This document shows, in pieces, positions 57,576 through 64,000 of a stretch of DNA of 64,000 bases. The stretch's first letter is position 1. Each line of letters opens with the position of its first letter. The stretch lies in assembly GCA_031376285.1 (NCBI GenBank), contig JANMDN010000041.1, positions 62,001 to 126,000 on the forward strand, read 5' to 3'. Under the pieces are notes generated by a model. That model was not told where the DNA came from, did no database searches, and worked only from the letters and a program-made list of their open reading frames with translations. Made by a program: the position numbers and the translations under genes. This DNA is from JANMDN01 sp031376285 (lineage in GTDB: Bacteria > Actinomycetota > Thermoleophilia > Miltoncostaeales > Miltoncostaeaceae).

Positions 57576-58418
57576 GCGTGATCGTTCGGCCCGGGCGGCG
57601 TTCAGCTCCGCCCCGAGGATCAGGATCAGGCCACTCAGCCACAGGAAGATGAGGTAGATGACCACGAAGCCGAAACTTCCGTAGGCGAGTTCATAGGTGT
57701 CGAAGCGCGCCGTGTAGAGACCGAAGAGTCGCGTTGCCCCGAGCCAGCATGCCACGGCGGCGATCGCACCCGGCAGGCTCTCGCGCAGTCGGAGAACTCT
57801 CCGACTCGGGGCCAGCCGGTAGAGAATGAGCGTGAAGGTGATGAGGGACGCGATCGAGATCGGGTACGTGGCGATACGGCCGATCCGGGCTGCTCCTGAG
57901 CCGCCGAGGAGGCCGACGACCCGCGACACGAGACCCGCGCCGCCGACGAGCGCGGCGGTGGTCGCCAGGACGAACACGCTGGCAGCCGCCGCGAGGACGA
58001 TGGACACGAGCTTCGACCGAACCCAGTTCCGGCGAGGGACACCAAGCGCGTCGTCGATGCCGTCCACAAGCGACGACATCGCGTTGCCGATGACATAGAG
58101 CGCGACCGGCACCGCGATGACGAGCAGGGCGGTCGCGCTCCCGGCGTTGCGTTCGGCGATCTGGAGTGAGCGAAGCAGAAGGCCGCGGAGCTCCTCAGGG
58201 ACGACCCGGTCGAACTCGGCGGAGGTCCGCTCGTATGCGTCCGGCCCGGCCGCCTTGCTGATCGACGCGACGACGACGAACAGAAACGGCACCGTCGCGA
58301 TGAAGGCGTTGTAGGCAAACTGACTGGCCTGCCCGGTCGATCCATGGGTGAAGGCGCGTCGAGCAACCGCGGCAACCAAACCCCAGAGCGCTCGCAGGCG
58401 ATGGCGCGAACGCGTCAA
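57552..58418 (-). CDS. YihY/BrkB-family integral membrane protein, 288 aa
   Basis: Six hydrophobic helices with family marks QASQFAYNAFIATVPFLFVV near the N-terminus, YVIGNAMSSLVDGIDDALGV in the centre, and YGSFGFVVIYLIFLWLSGLI near the C-terminus. The family was once called ribonuclease BN by mistake; the function is not settled, with transport or efflux proposed. TTG 58418 is supported by AGGAGGGCGAG directly upstream. It follows ppk1 after 61 bp on the same strand. Confidence 0.88.
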   Translation of the reverse strand: MTRSRHRLRALWGLVAAVARRAFTHGSTGQASQFAYNAFIATVPFLFVVVASISKAAGPDAYERTSAEFDRVVPEELRGLLLRSLQIAERNAGSATALLVIAVPVALYVIGNAMSSLVDGIDDALGVPRRNWVRSKLVSIVLAAAASVFVLATTAALVGGAGLVSRVVGLLGGSGAARIGRIATYPISIASLITFTLILYRLAPSRRVLRLRESLPGAIAAVACWLGATRLFGLYTARFDTYELAYGSFGFVVIYLIFLWLSGLILILGAELNAARAERSRSAPQEGR

Positions 58419-58479
58419 CTCGCCCTCCTGAGTGGGTACCCGCGCTGTCCGACACCGTCGCGCGTGTCGACGAGCTCAC

Positions 58480-60579
58480 TCACCCACGATGAGACGATCT
58501 CGACCGAAGGGCGGCACGATCCATCAGCGCGTCCTGCGAGTTCGAGGACGACCCGTCCCGTCCCGGGTCATCGACTCTCACCCAGAGCCCGTCAGATCCA
58601 AGCTGCCAGGCAAGCGCCGTGTCGCCGCGCATGAGGTCGAGGGCCGCTCGTACTTCGGTCTCCGCCACTCGATCAAGGATTGGGGTGACCAGTTCGACGC
58701 GATGATCGAGGTTGCGTTCCATGACATCCGCGGAGCCGATCCAGTAGCGCGTCATCTCGCCGACCGTGAACGCAAAGATCCGGGCGTGCTCGAGGAAACG
58801 CCCCACGACCGAGGTGACTCGGATGTTGTCAGACACGCCGGGGATGCCGGGCCGGAGGCCGCAGATGCCGCGAACCAGGAGTTCGACCTGGACACCAGCT
58901 TGGGAGGCCCGGTACAGCTCCTCGATGATCGGACCGTCGATGAGCCCGTTGACCTTGATCTCGACGAGGCCTGGCTGCTCGGGTGTGTGCCCCTCGACGA
59001 CCCGGCGGATCTCGGTGATCAGACCGTCGCGGATGTGTGCTGGCGCGACGAGCACCTGCCGGTAGCGCGGTGGCCGAGAGAATCCCGTGAGGAAGTTGAA
59101 GAGGTCGGCGACGTCTTGGGTGACCTCGTCGTCGCAGGTAAAGAGGCCAACGTCCGTGTAGAGCCGAGCGGTGGTCGGGTGGTAGTTCCCGGTCCCGATG
59201 TGCACGTAGCGTCGAACTCGATCACCCTCCCGACGCATGACCAGGGCGAGTTTGGCGTGCGTCTTGAGGCTTGGCGGGCCGTACACGACATGGACGCCGG
59301 CCCGCTCGAGCGCCTTCGCCCAGCGGATGTTGCGTTCCTCGTCAAAGCGAGCCTGCACCTCGACGAGGCAGACGACCTGCTTGCCCTGCTCGGCCGCCCG
59401 CACAAGCGCCGGCACGATTGGGGTGTCACCGCTCGTTCGATACAGCGTGTGCTTGATCGCCAGCACGTCCGGGTCCTCACCGGCCTGCTCGACGAACTCC
59501 GCAACCGACGTCATGAAGTCGTCGTAGGGATGGTGGACCAGGATGTCCTTGCGTCGAATGGCGTCGAAGATGTCAAGCGGTGTCCGACTGTCCCCGCGCA
59601 GTCGCGCTTGCGTGCGCGGCTCCCACGGCCGGTAGCGCAACTCGGGTCGATCCAGGTTGGCGAGCTGGAAGAGGGCGGTGAGGTCGAGTGGTCGCGGCAT
59701 CGCGAAGATGTCGCGCTCGGACACGTCGAGCGCCGACGACAGCTCCCGAAGGATCCGCTCCGGCACGCCCACCTCGACCTCCAGGCGCACGACCTCACCG
59801 AACCTGCGGCGCCGAAGCTGAGCCTCCACGGCGCCGAGAAGGTCGTCGGCTTCGTCGGAGATGGAGAAGTCCGCGTCTCGCGTCACCCGGAAGAGCGCGG
59901 TCCCGTCGATCGCCATCCCCGGGAAGACCCGATCGAGGTGACCCTCGATGATCTCTTCGATCAGGACCCAACCGGCGCTCGTCTCGAGGAACCTGGGCCC
60001 AGGTGGCATCTTGACGCGGGCAAAGCGCGAGTCCCCAGAGTCGGGATCAGAGACGACGACGCCCAGGTTCAGCGAGAGCGGGGAGATGTACGGGAAGGGG
60101 AGCCCGGGACCGACGGCAAGCGGCGTCAGCACCGGCTCGATCTCGCGCTCGAAACGCCGGCGCAGCGCCGACAGTGCCCTGGAGGGCAGCTCCGCAAACG
60201 GGACGATGAAGATCCCGGAGTCCTCGAGCGCGCCCGTGACTTCATCGCGCAGGATCCGGTACTGCTCGGCAAGGAGATCCCGCGTGGTCGCATTCACCTG
60301 CTCGAGCACCCGCTCCCGCGGCATCAGGTCGCGTGCGGAAGGCGGTCGACCCGCGTCGATGGCGTCCTGGATCCCCGCCACGCGCACCATGAAAAACTCA
60401 TCGAGGTTGCGCGTGAAGATCGCGAGGAAACGGCAGCGCTCAAGGAGCGGGATGTCGCTACGGGCCGCGAGTGCCAGGACCCGAGCATTGAAGTCGAGCC
60501 AGGACAGCTCGCGATTGATGTAGAGCGAGGAGTCGGTGAGGTCGACGACGTCTTCGGGCAGCGCGGGCAGGGTGGCCAT
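58480..60579 (-). CDS. ppk1: Polyphosphate kinase 1, 699 aa
   Basis: Makes inorganic polyphosphate from ATP reversibly. Seen are the N-terminal YINRELSWLDFNARVLALA, RNLDEFFMVRVAG, the head-domain end FPYISPLSLNLGV, and the phospholipase-D-like catalytic part: YGPPSLKTHAKLALVMRREG with the phosphorylated histidine, YVHIGTGNYHPTTARLYTD, RGICGLRPGIPGVSDNIRV and NLDHRVELVTPI with the second histidine. Length is normal. It follows the subtilase gene after 54 bp on the same strand; no exopolyphosphatase is nearby. Confidence 0.95.
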   Translation of the reverse strand: MATLPALPEDVVDLTDSSLYINRELSWLDFNARVLALAARSDIPLLERCRFLAIFTRNLDEFFMVRVAGIQDAIDAGRPPSARDLMPRERVLEQVNATTRDLLAEQYRILRDEVTGALEDSGIFIVPFAELPSRALSALRRRFEREIEPVLTPLAVGPGLPFPYISPLSLNLGVVVSDPDSGDSRFARVKMPPGPRFLETSAGWVLIEEIIEGHLDRVFPGMAIDGTALFRVTRDADFSISDEADDLLGAVEAQLRRRRFGEVVRLEVEVGVPERILRELSSALDVSERDIFAMPRPLDLTALFQLANLDRPELRYRPWEPRTQARLRGDSRTPLDIFDAIRRKDILVHHPYDDFMTSVAEFVEQAGEDPDVLAIKHTLYRTSGDTPIVPALVRAAEQGKQVVCLVEVQARFDEERNIRWAKALERAGVHVVYGPPSLKTHAKLALVMRREGDRVRRYVHIGTGNYHPTTARLYTDVGLFTCDDEVTQDVADLFNFLTGFSRPPRYRQVLVAPAHIRDGLITEIRRVVEGHTPEQPGLVEIKVNGLIDGPIIEELYRASQAGVQVELLVRGICGLRPGIPGVSDNIRVTSVVGRFLEHARIFAFTVGEMTRYWIGSADVMERNLDHRVELVTPILDRVAETEVRAALDLMRGDTALAWQLGSDGLWVRVDDPGRDGSSSNSQDALMDRAALRSRSSHRG

Positions 60580-60633
60580 GGCCCTATTGTCGCCGTTTCG
60601 GGGCCGAACCTGAAGTAACTGGCGTTGCGAGTA

Positions 60634-62163
60634 TTACCGAGGGCTTCCGGACTCGCGCGACGCGCGGAGCCGGTAGCGGCCGCCCGGCCCTCCGCTGAGG
60701 CGCACCTCGACAATGTAGGCCCCCGAGCGCGACGCCGTGAAACGGACACGCTCCGTCGCGGATGGGCCGAGGCTGGCGGCGACGGTCCAGGGGCGAGGGC
60801 GTCGACCGGCAAGCGCGCTCGGCGGCGTGCCGGGGCGCCAGACGACGAGGTCGAGGTCGCTCGTGGACTCCGACGAGAGGCTCACGTCAAGGGTCTGCCC
60901 ACCTCGAAGGATCACGAGACGGCAATCGCGCGGATCACTCCACCCGGCGAGCTCGGCGCCGATTTCACGCCGTCGCACGGAAGCCTGGAGAAGCGGCACG
61001 AGCCGTGCGGCGAGCTTGGGATCGTCGTCGGGCTCGGCGGCGTCGGGAGGCGGCGCGGGCAGCGTCAGCGCGGACGCGAGGTCGAGCAAGCCGTGGCCAG
61101 TCCGCTCGTCGACCCCACTCGGAGCGATATCGCGGGCGGTTTCGACGACCATCGCGCGCAGCTGCGAGGGGCGAAGCGTCGGATCCCGAGCCAGGAGGCG
61201 GGCCGCCGCGCCACTCACCATCGGAGCGGCGACGGAGGTTCCGGTGCGCGTCACGTAGGTCCCGGTGCCCTCGAGGCTTGTCCCGGTCGAGAGGATCTCG
61301 CTCCCCGGGGCCGCGACCGCAACCTGAGGCCCGCGGGTCGAAACGGCAAGCGGCAGACCTCCGGGCCCGATTGCTCCGACCGCCAGCACGTGGCGGTAGG
61401 CGGCGGGATATTGGCGCCCACCTTGGGCCCCGCCGGTGTTGCCGGACGCCGCGACCACCAGCACACCCGCTCGAGTCGCGTCGTTGATGGCGGTCTGCTC
61501 GAGCGCGGAGTAGCCACTCCCGGCAAACGAGATGTTGACGATCTTCGCGCCTTGGGCCACGGCGTAGCGCAGGCCCTGGATGAGCGACGCGCTCGTCGCG
61601 ACGGTTTGATCGCCGTCGGCCGCTCCGACCGCGATTGGAAGCACCATCGCGTCGGCGACACCGCTGATGCCGATCGCGTTGTCAGTCAGCGCAGCGATGA
61701 TGCCGGCCACATGCGTACCGTGTCCCTCGATATCCATGAGGGGCTCGCGGCCGGCGACAAAGGTGGCCGCCCGGGCGCCGTCGATGTGCCCGACGAGGTC
61801 CGGCACCGGGGAGACTCCGGTGTCGAGAACGGCCACGATCGGTTGGCGAAGCGGCGGCTCTGGGAGACTCCAGTCGATCTCGCGCAGGTACCCCTGTTGC
61901 GGAAAGCTGGGATCGGAGGGGACGCCCGAGCCGCGGTCAGACGAGGTTCTCGGTCGGTTGACCTCGACCGCGACGACGTCTGCGCGGGTTCGAAGGCGTT
62001 GGAGGGCGGCCGTTGCGGGACCGGGGCGAATCGGCACGGCGTACGTTCGTGCTCCCGGCCAAAGCGGGGTCGCGGCGGGCCCGAGGCCGCGCATCGATGC
62101 CCTCGCGTCGAGGGTAACGAGTGCCGTTCCCGGCGGGACGGCCGGCACCGACGTCGCGTACAT
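60634..62163 (-). CDS. Subtilisin-like serine protease (S8), 509 aa
   Basis: The catalytic triad is complete: aspartate in PIVAVLDTGVSPVPD, histidine in MDIEGHGTHVAGIIAAL, serine in TRTGTSVAAPMVSGAAARLL, with the oxyanion asparagine in VVAASGNTGGAQG. An I9-like propeptide precedes the domain (residues about 10-70), and a beta-rich C-terminal domain of about 130 residues (LDVSLSSESTSDLDLVVW) follows. No signal peptide is visible from ATG 62163, odd for this family. The ATG overlaps the stop of an upstream membrane-protein gene, so the two are coupled. Confidence 0.88.
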   Translation of the reverse strand: MYATSVPAVPPGTALVTLDARASMRGLGPAATPLWPGARTYAVPIRPGPATAALQRLRTRADVVAVEVNRPRTSSDRGSGVPSDPSFPQQGYLREIDWSLPEPPLRQPIVAVLDTGVSPVPDLVGHIDGARAATFVAGREPLMDIEGHGTHVAGIIAALTDNAIGISGVADAMVLPIAVGAADGDQTVATSASLIQGLRYAVAQGAKIVNISFAGSGYSALEQTAINDATRAGVLVVAASGNTGGAQGGRQYPAAYRHVLAVGAIGPGGLPLAVSTRGPQVAVAAPGSEILSTGTSLEGTGTYVTRTGTSVAAPMVSGAAARLLARDPTLRPSQLRAMVVETARDIAPSGVDERTGHGLLDLASALTLPAPPPDAAEPDDDPKLAARLVPLLQASVRRREIGAELAGWSDPRDCRLVILRGGQTLDVSLSSESTSDLDLVVWRPGTPPSALAGRRPRPWTVAASLGPSATERVRFTASRSGAYIVEVRLSGGPGGRYRLRASRESGSPR

Positions 62164-62576
62164 CAGAGGCGCCGACCGAAGAAAATCATCCCCACGAGCC
62201 CGGCGATGACCGCGAGGGCGACCAGCAGGCCAAGCGTGAACGAGACGAACACCGCAAGCGGGATCGCGACCACGAATGCCTGAGCGACGGCGAACAGGCC
62301 GACGATGTCCCGGAAAAGACCACGTCGCAACCGAACCCAAAGCATCACCGCAAGGGCCAGCGCAAGCCCTGCCGCCATCGCGCCGAGGAGTCCGTTCTGG
62401 TGCTTCCAGATGAGCACGACGACCTCAGCGAGCGCCAGCGAGAGCGCAAGCGGGAGGAACTTGCTGCGAAGGGCGAGATGCGCGCGATCCTTCGGACCCT
62501 GGGGCGTTGCCCGGCGCCCGGGTTTGTTGCGTCCGTCGATCTCTCGCAGGAGCCGATCGATATCGGGATCGCTCAT
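62163..62576 (-). CDS. Hypothetical membrane protein, 137 aa
   Basis: Family not recognised. A charged N-terminus (MSDPDIDRLLREIDGRN) is followed by four hydrophobic segments: FLPLALSLALAEVVVLIW, GLLGAMAAGLALALAVMLWV, DIVGLFAVAQAFVVAIPLAV and TLGLLVALAVIAGLVGMIFF. It starts 21 bp after ispE and overlaps the subtilase start, so it sits in the same transcript and could assist the protease at the membrane. That role is inference. Confidence 0.72.
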   Translation of the reverse strand: MSDPDIDRLLREIDGRNKPGRRATPQGPKDRAHLALRSKFLPLALSLALAEVVVLIWKHQNGLLGAMAAGLALALAVMLWVRLRRGLFRDIVGLFAVAQAFVVAIPLAVFVSFTLGLLVALAVIAGLVGMIFFGRRL

Positions 62577-62597
62577 GACCGTATTCTGCCGGCTCGC

Positions 62598-63470
62598 TCA
62601 GACAACCCGTGCCGTGGTCCGTGTTGGTACGGCCAAGGTCGGATCGCCAAGAGCGGACGTATCCACCCATGCGTTCGGCACTCGCGCCGTCACCTGAGAC
62701 GCGATCCGCTCGGCGTCTGCGGCAGTGCGGACGAGCCCCGCGACCGTCGAGCCGCTGCCACACAGGAGCACGCGGCACGCCCCGGCGGCGGCGAGTTCAC
62801 GCGCCACCCGGCCGAGCGCGGGAGCAAGCGCGAGGGCGGCCGGCCACAGATCGTTGCGGGCATTGGCGACGAGTTCGTCGAACGAGCGAACGGTTCGTGT
62901 CGGTACTCGGACCGGGCGCGCCATTCGATCGAAGGCTCGGTAGACCATCGGTGTCGGTAGGCCGATTGGGATGCGGGCCAAGACCGCCCATGCGGTCGGA
63001 ACGGTTGCGGGCTCGAGGACGTCTCCCCGGCCGCTTGCCCGTTGCGTCCCACCCCTGATGAAAAACGAGACGTCCGAGCCGACGACCGCCGCCAACTCGA
63101 TGAGCACCTCGTCGGTGAGTCCGAGCCCGAAGAGCCGGTTGGCGCCGACCAGCGTCGCCGCCGCATCGCTTGATCCGCCACCGAGGCCCGCTTCGGACGG
63201 GATGCGCTTCGTGATCGTCACCACCACGCCGAGCACGCGCCCGACGTGCGCGTCCAAGGCGTCGAGAGCGCGCCAGGCGAGGTTCTCACGCTCGGGTACG
63301 CCCGGGCAGATCACCCGTCGCCTGGCGCTCGTCGTCAGCTCGACATCGTCGAAGAGGTCAGGCAGCTCCGCCATGAGCGAGCGGATCGGGTGGTATCCAT
63401 CGGGGCGCGGCGGATCGACCTCGAGCGTGAGGTTGAGCTTCGCCGGCGCCCGGAGTGTCAGCCCGTCCAT
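62598..63470 (-). CDS. ispE: 4-diphosphocytidyl-2-C-methyl-D-erythritol kinase, 290 aa
   Basis: GHMP kinase of the non-mevalonate isoprenoid pathway. Marks: RAPAKLNLTLEVDPPRPDGY (substrate lysine), the ATP loop ITKRIPSEAGLGGGSSDAAA, GSDVSFFIRGGTQRASGRGD and the C-terminal VLLCGSGSTVAGLVR. ATG 63470 overlaps the ksgA stop by 13 bp; the ksgA-ispE pairing is classical in bacteria. Length typical. Confidence 0.94.
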   Translation of the reverse strand: MDGLTLRAPAKLNLTLEVDPPRPDGYHPIRSLMAELPDLFDDVELTTSARRRVICPGVPERENLAWRALDALDAHVGRVLGVVVTITKRIPSEAGLGGGSSDAAATLVGANRLFGLGLTDEVLIELAAVVGSDVSFFIRGGTQRASGRGDVLEPATVPTAWAVLARIPIGLPTPMVYRAFDRMARPVRVPTRTVRSFDELVANARNDLWPAALALAPALGRVARELAAAGACRVLLCGSGSTVAGLVRTAADAERIASQVTARVPNAWVDTSALGDPTLAVPTRTTARVV

Positions 63471-64000
63471 ACCAGGCGCTCGGACAGCTGCGCGAAGACC
63501 GGCGGGCTGATGGCCTCGGCGCGCACAGCAGGCGCCAGTCCAAGTTCATCGAGGGTCGCGACGAGCGCCGCCCGGTCAACGCCGGCGGCGGTGAGGGCAT
63601 TCATGAGGGTCTTGCGGCGCGTGGCGAAGGCCGCTCGGACAAGCGCGCGGGTCGGTTCGTCCGGTGCCGGGGCGGTCCGTGTCAGCCCGACGAGCGCCGA
63701 GTCAACGCGGGGACGGGGCTGGAAGACCTCCCGCCCGACGGAGCGGCGAAAGTCGCCCACCGTCGCAAGCTGGATGAGCACCGATGGACCGCCGTAGAGC
63801 TTCGACCCAGGGCCCGCGAGCCAGCGTTCCGCAACCTCACGCTGGACCATGACCACCCATCGCACGGCCGTCGGGAGCTGGCAGATGGTCTCGATCACGA
63901 TCGGCGTCGCCACGTGGTAGGGCAGGTTCGAGACGACATGGGTTGGTGCCGGGTCGAGCCCCGCGAGGTCGATGCGCATCGCATCACCCTCGTGGAAGGT
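63458..64000 (-). CDS. ksgA: 16S rRNA dimethyladenosine transferase, C-terminal part (runs off the right edge)
   Basis: Dimethylates two adjacent adenines in helix 45 of 16S rRNA during 30S maturation. The frame is open to the right edge (in-frame TFHEGDAMRIDL at the end), so the SAM-binding N-terminus is missing. Present are the catalytic motif VVSNLPYHVATPIV (NLPY), MVQREVAERWLAGPGSKLYG, the target-binding FQPRPRVDSALVGL and the helical C-terminal domain (FATRRKTLMNALTAAG). It overlaps ispE by 13 bp. Confidence 0.94.
   Translation of the reverse strand, partial: TFHEGDAMRIDLAGLDPAPTHVVSNLPYHVATPIVIETICQLPTAVRWVVMVQREVAERWLAGPGSKLYGGPSVLIQLATVGDFRRSVGREVFQPRPRVDSALVGLTRTAPAPDEPTRALVRAAFATRRKTLMNALTAAGVDRAALVATLDELGLAPAVRAEAISPPVFAQLSERLVWTG

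Noticed and set aside
58432..60618. 728-codon plus-strand frame opposite ppk1
   Set aside because: Antisense shadow; ppk1 has complete motifs on the other strand.

Overview
The window is a GC-rich chromosomal segment, densely coding on both strands, with many GTG and some TTG starts and many 1-4 bp stop/start overlaps. Gene content points to an actinomycete (Actinomycetota), possibly a deep lineage such as Thermoleophilia or Acidimicrobiia. The evidence is an E2-E1 fused 2-oxoglutarate dehydrogenase of the Kgd/OdhA type, a short GT4-type glycogen synthase of the mycobacterial kind, a Nei2-like glycosylase and a LysX/MprF-like protein. The phylum is an inference and the genus cannot be told. 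No rRNA, tRNA, CRISPR array, prophage or complete insertion sequence was recognised.

Layout. 1-10.5 kb: storage and central carbon (glgC partial, glgA, pgi), an SPOUT rRNA methyltransferase, a cyclic-di-GMP pair (a frameshifted GGDEF protein and a membrane HD-GYP protein) and a PAP2-MprF fusion. 10.5-20 kb: a large membrane alpha/beta-hydrolase, a Ca2+/H+ antiporter, a class IV aminotransferase, an M23 peptidase, a VapBC toxin-antitoxin pair, an AIM24-family protein, an aldose epimerase and a RibD-like reductase. 20-36.5 kb: core nitrogen and TCA metabolism. The gltB-gltD operon lies divergent from kgd-lpd, which is followed by a lipoate ligase-like gene, a CapA-type phosphoesterase, a glutathione S-transferase and a cysteine dioxygenase. 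36.5-49 kb: an exopolysaccharide locus. A polyprenyl-phosphate sugar-1-phosphate transferase and four glycosyltransferases are on the plus strand; a Wzx-like flippase, a Wzy-like polymerase and a Wzz/Wzc-like chain-length protein are on the minus strand. 49-64 kb: the Lhr helicase, a HAD phosphatase, an S4-domain protein, a Nei2-like glycosylase with a small HEIGH metallopeptidase, and a minus-strand run ksgA-ispE-membrane protein-subtilase-ppk1-yihY that leaves the window at its right edge.

How the parts fit. The kgd product carries two lipoyl domains and a subunit-binding domain in front of the fused E2-E1, lpd supplies E3, and a lipoate ligase-like gene follows 133 bp later. One locus therefore seems to encode a self-contained 2-oxoglutarate dehydrogenase. 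The sugar-polymer locus holds all the classes needed for Wzx/Wzy-dependent export except an outer-membrane channel, as expected for a monoderm.

The least expected non-coding structure is a dispersed short repeat: a 170-bp element with 22-bp terminal inverted repeats at 54820-54989 and a degenerate, one-ended relative at about 17018-17143. A second, unrelated perfect inverted repeat sits between two glycosyltransferase genes at 40790-40842.
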